Positions 1 to 9,546 of a stretch of 64,000 nucleotides of DNA are shown here, in pieces. Both the position numbers and the translations under genes were made by a program. Each line of letters starts with the position of its first letter. The stretch's first letter is position 1. Below the pieces are notes generated by a model. It was not told the origin of the DNA and ran no database searches. It saw only the letters and a list, made by a program, of their open reading frames with translations. The DNA is from Chitinophaga pinensis (GTDB taxonomy: Bacteria > Bacteroidota > Bacteroidia > UKL13-3), in contig CAMARW010000001.1 of assembly GCA_945860865.1 (NCBI GenBank), positions 262,154-326,153 on the forward strand, read 5' to 3'.

Positions 1-706
1 GGTCTATGTTTACTTTGTCGGCATTAGGGTAAGCGCGCTTGTATGCCTCGTCTATACCGGCATGTATTTTATCCATGTAAGCCCTAAATACCTCTTTATC
101 GCCCGTATTTTGCAAAGAGCTCATGGTGGCTTGAACCGAATCGCTTTGATATACTTTATACAACATTTCTTGCTTGCGCTGCAAGTTTTTGTTGTTTATT
201 ATTTGCTCTAATTCTTGGGCTGTATATTTTCTACCCTGCACAATATAGAACTGGCAACCACTGCTCATTTGTTGCGGATTATTATCTCTTGCAGCGGCTA
301 ATGTTCCTCTTTTATGAAATAGATTCGACCTAAATTCAGGCATAATTTTGTAACCAATATCACCAGCGCCAAGCATGGCATCGGGCGTTGCATTTTTAGA
401 GGTAGGATCTCCTCCCTGAATCATAAAAGATTTGATAACCCTATGAAAAAGTAGACTATCATAAAAGCCTTCCGATACCAATTTTATAAAATTATCTCGG
501 TGCAAAGGCGTCTCATCATACAATGAAACCACCATAGTTCCAAACTCAGTAATAATCTCTACTTGTTGGTTTTTTTTAGTTTTTTCTATGGGTTTTGTAA
601 CCGTAGTGTGCTTTGGTGAGGGCTTTTTGGTGTTGGTTTTTTTATTTTGGGCCGAACCAAAAAATGCAATGAAAATGCAGATAAGGGTTAAAATTGATTT
701 TTTCAT
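1..706 (-). CDS. Cyclophilin-type peptidyl-prolyl cis-trans isomerase, 3' end cut by window edge
   Basis: Reading the minus strand from the ATG at 706 gives MKKSILTLICIFIAFFGSAQ, a signal peptide, then a Lys/Thr-rich linker and a cyclophilin domain from about residue 50. Family motifs visible are FHRVIKSFMIQGGDP and the MSSGCQFYIVQG stretch of the active-site groove. Cyclophilins isomerise Xaa-Pro bonds; the signal peptide places this one in the periplasm or at the surface. About 235 residues are visible and the frame is still open at base 1, so the C-terminus lies outside. An insertion after the QFYIVQG motif, rich in Lys, Glu and Gln, is typical of Bacteroidota secreted cyclophilins. It is the last gene of a minus-strand run after kmo. 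Confidence 0.9.
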   Translation of the reverse strand, partial: MKKSILTLICIFIAFFGSAQNKKTNTKKPSPKHTTVTKPIEKTKKNQQVEIITEFGTMVVSLYDETPLHRDNFIKLVSEGFYDSLLFHRVIKSFMIQGGDPTSKNATPDAMLGAGDIGYKIMPEFRSNLFHKRGTLAAARDNNPQQMSSGCQFYIVQGRKYTAQELEQIINNKNLQRKQEMLYKVYQSDSVQATMSSLQNTGDKEVFRAYMDKIHAGIDEAYKRAYPNADKVNID

Positions 707-758
707 ACTTACAATGCTACGTTAATCGATTAGGATTTCAAGGGTTTAACTTAAATTA

Positions 759-2093
759 TTATGCTAATAGGGGCCAAAGGCTCTCCATATAACTTGGGTC
801 TGATATGCGGTCTTCTGCTTTTTCTGCAATAATGCGCTCTAATAAAAGGTCGTTTTTTGCTCCTTGGTCTAAGGCATATTTGTACGGACTTAAACTAAAA
901 GTAGTGAGTTCATATTGCGATTTAAATTGGTCTGGGTACAAATCGCTTAGCTCATGTTCTATGTGTTTTTTATGTAAGAAGTGTTTATCACCCACTTTAT
1001 CTGCCATTTCATAATAATTTTGTATGGCTAGTTGTGAAATTGCATCTGCATTGGGCTTGCGCAGTTTTTGGTATTCATCAAATACTTTATGCCAATCGTT
1101 GCCATACTTTTCTATGCATTCATCCATTACCACCACATCTTCAAAACTGCAGTTCATACCTTGACCATAAAAGGGAACTATAGCATGCGCTGCATCTCCC
1201 ATTAAGGCAAGTTTATCTTCTTTTACCCAAGGATAGCAACGCACTGTAACTAAACTAGAGGTAGGGTTTTTCATATAATCATCCAATAAGCCTGGCATTA
1301 ATGGGATGGTATCTGGAAATTCCTCTTCAAAAAAGCGTAATACATCTTCCTTAGTTTTAACCGCGTCAAAGCCTTTTTCGCCTTCAAAAGGCACAAACAA
1401 AGTACAAGTAAAATCGCCAGCAGGGTTAGGAAGTGCAATCATCATAAAGGCTCCTCTTGGCCAAATATGCAGGGCATTCTTTTCCATTTTAAATTCTCCC
1501 AATGCACCAGCAGGTATTTCTAATTCTTTGTATCCAACGTGCAAATAAAACTGATGGTAATCAAACCTTTCACCCATTTGCATGCGAGCCCTAGTAGCCG
1601 CAAAGGCGCCATCGGTACCAATAATTCTATCTGCAGTAAAGTGTTGGGTGCTGCCATCTTCCATTTCAAAAATTGCGGTGCCCTCTGCTACATTTACATC
1701 GGTACAACGGGTGTTAAAATGTAAGGTAATGTTTGCAAACTCATCGGCTAGTTCCAATAATTTTATATTTAACCTGCCCCTTGAAACTGAGTTGATGGCC
1801 TGCCCTTCTTTTCCGTATGGTTGGTATTTTAATTCGCCTGTTTTACTATGCATCATGCGGCCATACATGGGTATAGCATCTGCTAATATTTCTTGGTCTA
1901 AACCAATTTTTGACAAGGCATTTAGTCCGCGAGTAGATAAAGCTAAATTAATAGATCTGCCAGCATAACCTTTGCTTTTTCGCATGTCAGGTCTGCGCTC
2001 AAATAAGTTAATTTCAAATCCCCTTTTCGCTAAATAAATAGCCATTAAAGTACCACTTAATCCGCCTCCTATGATGTTTATTTTTTCTGCCAT
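759..2093 (-). CDS. kmo: Kynurenine 3-monooxygenase
   Basis: FAD-dependent hydroxylase that converts L-kynurenine to 3-hydroxykynurenine with NADPH and O2. The N-terminus carries the dinucleotide-binding glycine motif (IIGGGLSG, residues 7-14). The second flavin motif GDAAHAIVPFYGQGMN is at about 299-314, and a C-terminal hydrophobic and basic tail resembles KMO. With the ATG at 2093 the product is 444 residues, the family's usual length; an in-frame ATG 10 codons upstream is less likely because homologues begin just before the Rossmann motif. It lies 60 bp downstream of kynureninase on the same strand, so the two enzymes take kynurenine to 3-hydroxyanthranilate, feeding quinolinate/NAD synthesis or tryptophan breakdown. 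No dioxygenase for the neighbouring steps is visible. Confidence 0.95.
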   Translation of the reverse strand: MAEKINIIGGGLSGTLMAIYLAKRGFEINLFERRPDMRKSKGYAGRSINLALSTRGLNALSKIGLDQEILADAIPMYGRMMHSKTGELKYQPYGKEGQAINSVSRGRLNIKLLELADEFANITLHFNTRCTDVNVAEGTAIFEMEDGSTQHFTADRIIGTDGAFAATRARMQMGERFDYHQFYLHVGYKELEIPAGALGEFKMEKNALHIWPRGAFMMIALPNPAGDFTCTLFVPFEGEKGFDAVKTKEDVLRFFEEEFPDTIPLMPGLLDDYMKNPTSSLVTVRCYPWVKEDKLALMGDAAHAIVPFYGQGMNCSFEDVVVMDECIEKYGNDWHKVFDEYQKLRKPNADAISQLAIQNYYEMADKVGDKHFLHKKHIEHELSDLYPDQFKSQYELTTFSLSPYKYALDQGAKNDLLLERIIAEKAEDRISDPSYMESLWPLLA

Positions 2094-2153
2094 GTTAATA
2101 TTTTTTCTGCCTTGTAAATTCAACCATTTTTATAATTGAATTGTTTGCAATAA

Positions 2154-3419
2154 TTATTTTTTTTCAAAATACGCTTCTAACGCAACACCAATCTTAAATA
2201 CATCTTCAAATGAATTATACAGTGGCACCGGACTCATTCGTATCACATCGGGTTCGCGCCAATCTGGTAGAATTCCTTGGGTTTCTAAGAAATCAAAAAG
2301 TTGTTTGCCGTTTTCTTTTACAATAATAGATAACTGGCAACCTCGTTGGGTTGGATCAGCCGGAGTAATGATGTGTAAATGTTCGGCAAAATTGCCTAGT
2401 ATAAATGCTAAGTAGCCGGTTAACATTTCACTTTTGGCACGCAAGTTTTCAATACCTGCCTCTGCAAAAATTTCCAAGGATGCTTTGTGTGCAGCCATAG
2501 GTAAAATTTGTGCATTGCTCAATTGCCAGCCTGCTGCCCCTTGCATAGGTATAAAGCCTTTTTTCATTTGAAAACGCGCCTGCTCATCATGTCCCCACCA
2601 ACCAGCAAATCTGTTTATTTCTGGGTTATTTCCATGTCTTTCATGCACAAAAACACCGCTGGTGCCACCCGGACCAGAATTAAGGTATTTATAGGTACAC
2701 CACACCGCAAAATCTACATCCCAATCGTGCAATTTTACGGGAATATTGCCAGCTGCATGGGCCAAATCAAAACCTGCTTTGGCGCCAACTGAGTGTGCCG
2801 CCGCAGTGATGGCCTGCATGTCGAATAGCTGTCCGGTATAATAATTTACCCCACCCATCATTACAATGGCTAAAGTATCTTTATGCTTTTCAATTTCGGC
2901 TAAAATATCTTCGGTGCGCAAAGTATATTCACCCGCTCTGGGTATTAACTCAATAATGGCATCAGCTGGGTTCAAGCCATGGTGTTTGGCTTGTGTTTCC
3001 ATGGCATACATATCAGAAGGGAAAGCACCTCCTTCCATCACAATTTTGTAACGGGTAGCGGTGGGTTTGTAAAAGCTAACCATCATTAGGTGCAAATTAG
3101 CAGTAAGGTTATTCATAATAACCACTTCAGAAGGCAAAGCACCCACTACTTTTGCTGCATTTTCTGTTAAAAAATGATGGTAATAGAGCCAAGGATTTTT
3201 ACCTCTAAAATGCCCTTCTACACCCAATTCTGCCCAGTCTTTTAGCTCTTGGTCTATCGCTTCTCTTACTCGTTTAGGTTGCAAACCTAAAGAGTTTCCG
3301 CAGAGGTAAACACAAGGCTTACCATTGTGATTTATCAAATGAAATTCGTTTCTATATGTTGCCAAAGAGTCTTTTAAATCCATCTCTTGGGCAAATTGCC
3401 TGCTATTCTCGAAATGCAT
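2154..3419 (-). CDS. kynU: Kynureninase
   Basis: PLP enzyme that cleaves 3-hydroxykynurenine or kynurenine to (3-hydroxy)anthranilate and alanine. The 421 residues match the family length. The PLP-binding lysine is in [12 protein letters not shown] (about K244), preceded by the FDLAHAAGN aspartate motif (about 218) and followed by FAGWWGH, all typical of KynU. The ATG at 3419 begins MHFENS. It is followed on the same strand by kmo and preceded by a Rieske gene 75 bp upstream, so the three may be co-transcribed. Confidence 0.95.
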   Translation of the reverse strand: MHFENSRQFAQEMDLKDSLATYRNEFHLINHNGKPCVYLCGNSLGLQPKRVREAIDQELKDWAELGVEGHFRGKNPWLYYHHFLTENAAKVVGALPSEVVIMNNLTANLHLMMVSFYKPTATRYKIVMEGGAFPSDMYAMETQAKHHGLNPADAIIELIPRAGEYTLRTEDILAEIEKHKDTLAIVMMGGVNYYTGQLFDMQAITAAAHSVGAKAGFDLAHAAGNIPVKLHDWDVDFAVWCTYKYLNSGPGGTSGVFVHERHGNNPEINRFAGWWGHDEQARFQMKKGFIPMQGAAGWQLSNAQILPMAAHKASLEIFAEAGIENLRAKSEMLTGYLAFILGNFAEHLHIITPADPTQRGCQLSIIVKENGKQLFDFLETQGILPDWREPDVIRMSPVPLYNSFEDVFKIGVALEAYFEKK

Positions 3420-3493
3420 AAACCTATAAATTTAGCGCAATAATACGGAATATTTTCACCGAAATTTCTCTAAATTAAGCAATCAAACCTTAT

Positions 3494-3841
3494 TTAAAAC
3501 TGCCACCATTTCTTTTCCAATCCAACATAAACGCCGTCTGCACGCGTTTCTACAGGATAGGTGTTTACATAATCTCCTTGTTTGGGCAAGCCTCTGCCTG
3601 TTTTTAGGTTGTATTGGTAGCGGTGTATGGGGCAAATTATCATGTGGTCTTCGGTGCATTTGCCCAAGCCCAAACGTGCACCTGCATGCGGACAAGCATC
3701 GTCAATGGCATAGTACCCATCTGGCATGCGGGTAAGGCAAATGCGTTTGTTTTCAATTTCTACGGTTCGGGCGCTAAATAAATCCTGAGGCTCTTTACCA
3801 TCCTGCTCAAAATCATAAATTTTATAATACCGAGTGGCCAT
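3494..3841 (-). CDS. Small Rieske [2Fe-2S] protein
   Basis: A 115-residue stand-alone Rieske domain. The cluster ligands are visible as C50-P-H52 and C70-P-I-H73, with the expected spacing and a GARLG loop between them. There is no signal peptide or membrane segment, so it should be a cytosolic electron carrier, like ferredoxin components of ring-hydroxylating oxygenases or NirD-type proteins. Its ATG overlaps the stop of the upstream esterase gene by one base (TAATG), which indicates translational coupling. Kynureninase follows 75 bp downstream. The partner oxygenase is not visible; supplying electrons to an aromatic-ring step is an inference from position. Confidence 0.85.
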   Translation of the reverse strand: MATRYYKIYDFEQDGKEPQDLFSARTVEIENKRICLTRMPDGYYAIDDACPHAGARLGLGKCTEDHMIICPIHRYQYNLKTGRGLPKQGDYVNTYPVETRADGVYVGLEKKWWQF

Positions 3842-5073
3842 TAATCTATCTTCAATTTTTTAACAAAAGTTTGTTTGGTGGTTTCCACTTGCAATAAATA
3901 CAACCCACTTGTAAATTGGTTTAAAGGCACTGTTATACTTCGGTCTGAACCAAACCATTGTTGCAGCAGCTGGCCATTTAAAGAAAATAATGCCATTCTT
4001 TTGATGCTTTCAACCGGGTGATTAACCGTAACCCAATTAGTGGCTGGATTAGGATAAACTAGTAAAGCGTTATCTGCCAGTTTTGGTTCGGCCAGTGCGC
4101 TTGGAATATTGCCTGTAACGTTTCTGTATAGGTACCTAGAAACATAATCAATGGTTGTATCCATGTATAGTTTATTGGCTTCTGTGAGTCCAACAAATGG
4201 CACATGAGGTGCGCCGTTGTAGGTGTATAGGCGCGTATCTAAAGCATAATTTTTAGCGGCAGAATCAACACTAAAACTACCGTTTAAAAGGGCAACATTG
4301 GTTCCAAAAAACTTAAAATAATCTGTTTTGTATGGCACGGTTGCATCGGCAGTGCCATGCATATTGCAAATGCTTACATCCTTGTTATCGCTCATCCAAG
4401 TTACATTTCCCATAGCACCACATAGGTTAATAACGCCCCTTACTTTCCAAGGGTAACCAGGGTTTCCGCTATTGCCTTCTATACCTCCAATAACATTGGT
4501 ATCTAAGCTTAAAGTGCTTAATTCGTTGGGTTTGTCTAAAAAGGCTAATTGTAATCCTAACACACCGCCAGCCGAAACGCCGCCCGTATATATTTGAGCT
4601 GGATTTATTTTATAACTATCCCCATTTTCAATGGTTTTATGCATAAACCTAATGGCAGCTCTGCCATCTTGCGCACCGCGCCAAACTGCTTGCTGAAACT
4701 CTTGTTCTAAAGTTTTGCCGCTGGCAATATCGATACCCAAGCGGTACTGAAAGGAAACTACTACATAGCCCATTTCTGCTAATCTTTTGCAAATAATAAT
4801 CATGTCGCTACTGCGTTTATTGCCTTGCACAAAAGAACCTCCGTGGGCCAAAGCCATTAGTGGACGTTTGGTAGCAGTATCGTTATGTGGCAAGTAAATG
4901 TCCATATACAGTTGCGTACTATCGCCCCTAAAATTGTAATTAAATCCGTACGGAATGTCTTGGAATACCACCACAGAATCGAAGCTTTTTTCTAAGTACC
5001 TTTGGGCGAATGAAAGTAAGCTAAGTATCATTAAAAAGCAAACAAGTGTAATTTTTTTAACCATCATTATCAT
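3841..5073 (-). CDS. Secreted alpha/beta-hydrolase (esterase) with T9SS sorting domain
   Basis: 410 residues with a signal peptide (cleavage near SFAQ, residue 24), a carboxylesterase-type alpha/beta-hydrolase domain, and a C-terminal T9SS type A sorting domain (LVYPNPATNWVTV near 335 through GLYLLQVETTKQTFVKKLKID at the end). The oxyanion motif HGGS is at about 77-80 and the nucleophile motif GGVSAGG at about 164-170 (Ser about 167). It should be exported and either released or anchored by the T9SS. Its stop overlaps the Rieske start. Placement beside kmo and kynU recalls kynurenine formamidase, which also uses an HGG motif, but an extracellular formamidase would be odd, so the substrate is unknown. 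In-frame ATGs at 5073, 5067 and 5064 are all possible starts. Confidence 0.8.
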   Translation of the reverse strand: MIMMVKKITLVCFLMILSLLSFAQRYLEKSFDSVVVFQDIPYGFNYNFRGDSTQLYMDIYLPHNDTATKRPLMALAHGGSFVQGNKRSSDMIIICKRLAEMGYVVVSFQYRLGIDIASGKTLEQEFQQAVWRGAQDGRAAIRFMHKTIENGDSYKINPAQIYTGGVSAGGVLGLQLAFLDKPNELSTLSLDTNVIGGIEGNSGNPGYPWKVRGVINLCGAMGNVTWMSDNKDVSICNMHGTADATVPYKTDYFKFFGTNVALLNGSFSVDSAAKNYALDTRLYTYNGAPHVPFVGLTEANKLYMDTTIDYVSRYLYRNVTGNIPSALAEPKLADNALLVYPNPATNWVTVNHPVESIKRMALFSLNGQLLQQWFGSDRSITVPLNQFTSGLYLLQVETTKQTFVKKLKID

Positions 5074-5196
5074 ATTTATTAAATTCGAAAATAGGGAATA
5101 TTCTTATAAAAGTTGTATGCTTGGGGAAGTTCTTTTTTGAAATATGTAAACAGACATTCGGTGCATTTGTTACTTAAAGATCCACTCTTTGGGTTG

Positions 5197-5724
5197 TCAC
5201 TTCTCCAATTTAAGCTTTAATAAAAAGTCTTCACAAACTCTTTCTCCCAATTGAAATTGGCGGGTATTATAAATTTCGAAGCCACATTTTTTGTAAAAAG
5301 CCAAGGCTCTTTCGTTTTCTTGCCATACCCCCAAATATAAGTTATTGGCTTTTTCGGTTCGAGCCAATTGTATGGCTGCATCCATTAAAACCTTTGCCAT
5401 TCCGCTGCCATGCGCTTCTTTTCTGAGGTAAATTTTTTCGAGTTCTAGTGTTTTACCTTCCAATTTTTCTACCTCAAATTGCACTATTGTTTTTATATAT
5501 CCCATCACTTCCGTTCCTTGGTAAATGAGGTAATAATGAATGTTTGGGTCGGCCAAATTTAGCGCAATTTGCTTGGGCGAATAGGTTTTGCCAATGTATG
5601 CCTGCATATCTTCCTCTGTGTTGTCTGCAGCAAAGGTTTCGTAAAAAGTTGATGCGCCAATTTCTGCTAGGGCAGCGTGGTGTCTCCAATTACAAGAAAC
5701 CAATGTATAGGCCTCTTTCATCAC
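5197..5724 (-). CDS. GNAT family N-acetyltransferase
   Basis: 175 residues with the GNAT fold. The acetyl-CoA binding motif is recognisable in the region LEKIYLRKEAHGSGMAKVLMDAA (about 94-116), where R/HGSGMA matches the Q/RxxGxG/A loop. It is followed by NLYLGVWQENERALAFYKKCGFE, the usual motif B. Related proteins are annotated as spermidine/spermine or diamine acetyltransferases, but the substrate cannot be read from the sequence. It starts directly after the purK stop on the same strand, so it is probably co-transcribed with purK. Confidence 0.85.
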   Translation of the reverse strand: MMKEAYTLVSCNWRHHAALAEIGASTFYETFAADNTEEDMQAYIGKTYSPKQIALNLADPNIHYYLIYQGTEVMGYIKTIVQFEVEKLEGKTLELEKIYLRKEAHGSGMAKVLMDAAIQLARTEKANNLYLGVWQENERALAFYKKCGFEIYNTRQFQLGERVCEDFLLKLKLEK

Positions 5725-6885
5725 TTAGTTTTCTTGTTTAAACTGCAATACTTTATTAATGTAAATGGCTTTTTCTATCACTTCTTCAATGGTTGGCGCC
5801 AAAATGCTAACATGGCCCATTTTGCGTTTGGGTTTGCTTTCTGTTTTGCCGTATAAATGCACATAAACTCCAGGCAATTTGCTTACTTTGTCTAAGTTTT
5901 CTAAGTAATATTTGCCACTAAAACCATCAGCTCCTAAGAGGTTTACCATGCCAGCGCATTGCACTAAATCTGTATTTCCAAGTGGTAGGTTCAATAATAT
6001 TCTGAGTAACTGCTCATACTGCGAGGTATAACAAGCCTCTATCGTATGATGTCCGCTGTTGTGTGGCCTTGGAGCCACTTCATTCACAAAAATTTCGCCC
6101 TCTTTTGTCATAAATAATTCTACCGCAAATAAGCCAGGACCGTTTAATGCCTGAACCAAATTTCTGGCAATTTCTTCTGCTTTTTCTTCTAAAACACTGC
6201 CAATTCTGGCAGGCGATAGCAATACCGTAACTAGGTTGGCAATGGGGTCAAACTCCATTTCTATTGAAGGAAAAGTAACAATATTTCCTTCCAAATCTCT
6301 AGCAACAATAACGGCTAGTTCTTTTTCACAGGCAATAAATTCTTCTAAAACGCAGGGCTCATCAAAGGGTATTTTTTCTGGCTGATCCAAAATTTCTTGG
6401 CTGTTTAAAATCGCCACTCCCTTACCATCGTAGCCGCCTTTGCGTGTTTTAGCAACAAACTTGTTTGAACCCAATAAGGGAATCAAATTTGCCCATTCTT
6501 CTTTGCTGTTGGCCAAGAAAAACTTGCCTGAAGGTATATTATTGTTTTGGTAAAATTCTTTCTGTAAGCCTTTGTCTTGTATTAATTGTAAAATCCTTGG
6601 CGATGGAATTATTTGTTTTCCTTCTGCTTCTAATTTCAATAAGGCTTCTGTATTTACATGCTCAATTTCGTAGGTAAGCACATCGCTTATAGCGGCTAGT
6701 TCCCTTATTTTTACCTCATCCATAAGGCTGCCGCATATAAACTGGTTGGCCATGCTGTAGCACGGACAATCTGTTGAGGCTTCTAAAATATTGAAGTGAA
6801 CATGCAAGCGGGCACTTTCTTCTAATAGCATTCTACCTAATTGTCCGCCTCCTAAAACACCAATTTTTTTTCTTAAGGGATTCAT
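5725..6885 (-). CDS. purK: N5-carboxyaminoimidazole ribonucleotide synthase
   Basis: ATP-grasp enzyme of purine synthesis that carboxylates AIR to N5-CAIR using ATP and bicarbonate. The start MNPLRKKIGVLGGGQLGRML has the PurK N-terminal glycine motif. ATP-grasp signatures include FVAKTRKGGYDGKGV and the metal/ATP site FVNEVAPRPHNSGHHTIEAC. The ATG at 6885 gives 386 residues, the normal length; an upstream TTG at 6900 is unlikely. PurE is not in the window. A 14-bp direct repeat (6997-7010 and 7012-7025) lies in the leader region. Confidence 0.95.
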   Translation of the reverse strand: MNPLRKKIGVLGGGQLGRMLLEESARLHVHFNILEASTDCPCYSMANQFICGSLMDEVKIRELAAISDVLTYEIEHVNTEALLKLEAEGKQIIPSPRILQLIQDKGLQKEFYQNNNIPSGKFFLANSKEEWANLIPLLGSNKFVAKTRKGGYDGKGVAILNSQEILDQPEKIPFDEPCVLEEFIACEKELAVIVARDLEGNIVTFPSIEMEFDPIANLVTVLLSPARIGSVLEEKAEEIARNLVQALNGPGLFAVELFMTKEGEIFVNEVAPRPHNSGHHTIEACYTSQYEQLLRILLNLPLGNTDLVQCAGMVNLLGADGFSGKYYLENLDKVSKLPGVYVHLYGKTESKPKRKMGHVSILAPTIEEVIEKAIYINKVLQFKQEN

Positions 6886-6996
6886 AGCCGCAAAAATCAA
6901 TTATATTTTAAGTAAAAAAAATTTACTTTTTACTTTCATAATTTATAATCCATTTGCGGATATTAGTTGTTAAAGTGTTAGCTAATTACCAAGCCT

Positions 6997-7025
6997 AAAT
7001 TTGAAACCATAAAATTTGAAACCAT
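6997..7025. repeat. 14-bp direct repeat upstream of purK
   Basis: The sequence AAATTTGAAACCAT occurs twice with a single base between copies, about 110 bp upstream of the purK start and just after the bshA stop. It may be a regulatory site or chance duplication. Confidence 0.5.
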
Positions 7026-7049
7026 TGAAGGTTTTGAAAAGTGCTTTTT

Positions 7050-8195
7050 TTAGTTGGGCGCAAGTGCATTAAACTTATCTAATACTTCTGTATAATATTG
7101 CTCATAAATGGGCACTATTTCATTAATATCAAATTGTTTGGCTCTTGCTAATGCTGCGGCTTTAAATTGCAGCAATCTGTTTTCATCTGATAAAATATAA
7201 ATGGCTTTTTCTGCCATGGTTTTTACATCTCCAACATCACACAAATAGCCTGTTTCGCCCTCTGCATTCAATTCTGGTATTCCGCCTGCATTACTCGATA
7301 TTACTGGTAATTCGCAGGCCATTGCTTCTAAGGCTGCTAATCCAAAACTCTCTGTTTCGCTAGGCATTAAAAATAAATCGCACACAGATAATATTTCTTC
7401 AACTTGGTTTTGTTTCCCCAAGAAGGTTATGTTGTTGCATAGCTCTAGTTCTCTGCAAAGTTTTTCAATGTTTACCCTTTCCGGACCATCCCCAATAAGG
7501 AGTAATTTGGCAGGCATTGCTTTTACTATTTCGGCAAAAACTTTTACGGCATCATCTATGCGTTTTACTTTCCTAAAGTTAGACGTATGCACAATCAATT
7601 TTTCATCGTTTGGTGCAATGGCCTTTTTAAAATGCCCTCTATCTTGCTTACTAAACCTCGTAAAATCTATAAAATTGGGAATTACTTTAATATCCCTGCT
7701 CACTTTAATATGTTTAAAAGTATCTTGCCTCAACGATTCTGAAACCGAGGTTACGCCATCAGATTGATTAATACTGTATCTTACCACAGGCTCGAAACTT
7801 GGGTCTTTACCTACCAAAGTGATGTCTGTGCCATGTAAGGTTGTAATAACGGGTATATGTATGCCTTCGGTAGCCAAAATTTGCCTAGCCATTATGGCTG
7901 CAGAGGCATGGGGTATGGCGTAATGTACATGTAAAATATCTAATTTCTCAAATTTAACTACATCTACTAAATGACTAATTAATGCTGTTTCGTATGGAGG
8001 AAAATCAAACAGGGGATAATTGCTTACATACACCTCATGGTAAAAAGTATTCTCGGTAAAAAAATCGAGCCTAGCCGGTTGCTTGTAGGTAATAAAATGC
8101 ACTTTATGTCCGCGTAAAGCCAATGCCTTACCCAGCTCGGTGGCTACAACCCCGCTACCTCCATAGGTAGGGTAACAAACAATTCCAATATTCAT
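7050..8195 (-). CDS. bshA: N-acetyl-alpha-D-glucosaminyl L-malate synthase (bacillithiol synthesis)
   Basis: GT4 glycosyltransferase that joins UDP-GlcNAc to L-malate, the first step of bacillithiol synthesis. The start MNIGIVCYPTYGGSGVVATELGKALA is the BshA N-terminus, including the GGSG nucleotide-sugar loop. TTLHGTDITLVG and the C-terminal GT4 motif PSETESFGLAALEAMACELPVI (about 286-307) are also family-typical. The ATG at 8195 gives 381 residues. bshB and bshC are not in the window. It stands alone, with 85 bp to the next upstream gene. Confidence 0.93.
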   Translation of the reverse strand: MNIGIVCYPTYGGSGVVATELGKALALRGHKVHFITYKQPARLDFFTENTFYHEVYVSNYPLFDFPPYETALISHLVDVVKFEKLDILHVHYAIPHASAAIMARQILATEGIHIPVITTLHGTDITLVGKDPSFEPVVRYSINQSDGVTSVSESLRQDTFKHIKVSRDIKVIPNFIDFTRFSKQDRGHFKKAIAPNDEKLIVHTSNFRKVKRIDDAVKVFAEIVKAMPAKLLLIGDGPERVNIEKLCRELELCNNITFLGKQNQVEEILSVCDLFLMPSETESFGLAALEAMACELPVISSNAGGIPELNAEGETGYLCDVGDVKTMAEKAIYILSDENRLLQFKAAALARAKQFDINEIVPIYEQYYTEVLDKFNALAPN

Positions 8196-8280
8196 TTTCA
8201 ATTTTATTTTGGTTCAAGCCAATATGAACTGAACCTATTTTTAATAACCTAGGATACGCTTTAAATGTTTTGGTTCAGAC

Positions 8281-9546
8281 CTATTGCAAGTCTGTATTAA
8301 GCCTGTACCTGCAAACGCGGTTATTGCCTTTATCGCAAACAAAAATGGTTCTGTTATTATAACAAACTCCCGTTGGGTCTTTGAGGTTAAAAGGTCCGCT
8401 GCCATTGCCATCTGCGCCACTGCCGCCAAACGATACAATGAGTTGTTTTTTAACCGGACTATTAGCCGGAGGGTTTACGCCTTCGAAGCCATTGTTGCTA
8501 AATACAAAAACAGAATCTTTTCTGCTATCTGTTACAAAAATATATCCTGTGGCATCTGGTGCAGCAAAAATGTCTTCTGGTTTTTGAAAGCGGAAGCTTT
8601 CGTACATAAAGCGGTTGGCTTTGCTAAAATCAAAGTTTAAGAAGCTTGCATTTTCGCCATATATTGTGCCTTGGTCTGGGTCTTCGGTAGCCACAATACT
8701 CAAGGCTCTGTATTCTAAATTTTGGCTTTGCTCTCCCAAACAAATAAACATATTTTTAGAAGTGCTTATGCCCGATAATCGCTGCGGTGGCGCCGCCAAT
8801 GTGGCAATGCCGCTAATCCCAACACTCGATTTTAAACTCGATTGGTTGGGGGTAAGTTGTGAGGTAAAACCAATATTAGTTCCCGCAGCATCAAAAATTA
8901 ATACACCATTATCTGGTCGGGCAATTCCACCTAACTCGTTTCTAGGACCAGTACGTGACACATATAAAGTATTATCAAATAAGGTTGCTAAACCGGTAAA
9001 TTGAACGGCCACATCATCTGCACCTCTAAACGAGGTATTGTTTCTGCTTTCGTCGCAGATATAATGTTTAAGGGTATCTATAAATTGGGGAGCGCCAGCG
9101 GCTAAATTGCTCAGGTGGTATACGGCTGCTAGGTTGGTGGCTCTGCTGGCATCTGTGTAAAACCTGCCGGCAATGTATGTATGCAATCTTCTGTCTTGGG
9201 TAATGTCTGTTGCGCCTGCAATATTTAACCTGTATACCAACTGTGCTTTTTGATCAAACATAAGCACTTCATTGTCGTCTATGATGCTTTCGTCGTTATC
9301 TACTAACACATAAATAAACTCGTCGTAGCCCACAAAAACATCTAGCGGGTTGCGCACATTGTTTATAAACGGATACAAAGGCACATAACTCACATTATCT
9401 GGCACCAAATTAGGGTCAATCGCTCCTTGTTTAAAAACATCATCTACCGTACTGTTTTTCTTGCTTCCTATTAAAAAGCAAGCATTTACTAACAGCAAAG
9501 AAGAGGCTATTGTGAGCAGAAAAAATGTTTTTTTTACCTGATACAT
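8281..9546 (-). CDS. NHL/6-bladed beta-propeller lipoprotein
   Basis: 421 residues with a lipoprotein signal (lipobox LVNAC, Cys at about residue 23). The rest looks like a beta-propeller: repeated strands such as LDVFVGYDEFIYVLVDNDE, EDIFAAPDATGYIFVTDSRKDSVFVF, and a last NHL-like unit, KDPTGVCYNNRTIFVCDKGNNRVCRY. It should sit on the outer membrane or surface. Its start overlaps the end of the upstream barrel gene by 13 bp, so the two are translationally coupled and probably work together at the outer membrane. No enzymatic motif is visible and the function is unknown. Confidence 0.75.
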   Translation of the reverse strand: MYQVKKTFFLLTIASSLLLVNACFLIGSKKNSTVDDVFKQGAIDPNLVPDNVSYVPLYPFINNVRNPLDVFVGYDEFIYVLVDNDESIIDDNEVLMFDQKAQLVYRLNIAGATDITQDRRLHTYIAGRFYTDASRATNLAAVYHLSNLAAGAPQFIDTLKHYICDESRNNTSFRGADDVAVQFTGLATLFDNTLYVSRTGPRNELGGIARPDNGVLIFDAAGTNIGFTSQLTPNQSSLKSSVGISGIATLAAPPQRLSGISTSKNMFICLGEQSQNLEYRALSIVATEDPDQGTIYGENASFLNFDFSKANRFMYESFRFQKPEDIFAAPDATGYIFVTDSRKDSVFVFSNNGFEGVNPPANSPVKKQLIVSFGGSGADGNGSGPFNLKDPTGVCYNNRTIFVCDKGNNRVCRYRLNTDLQ

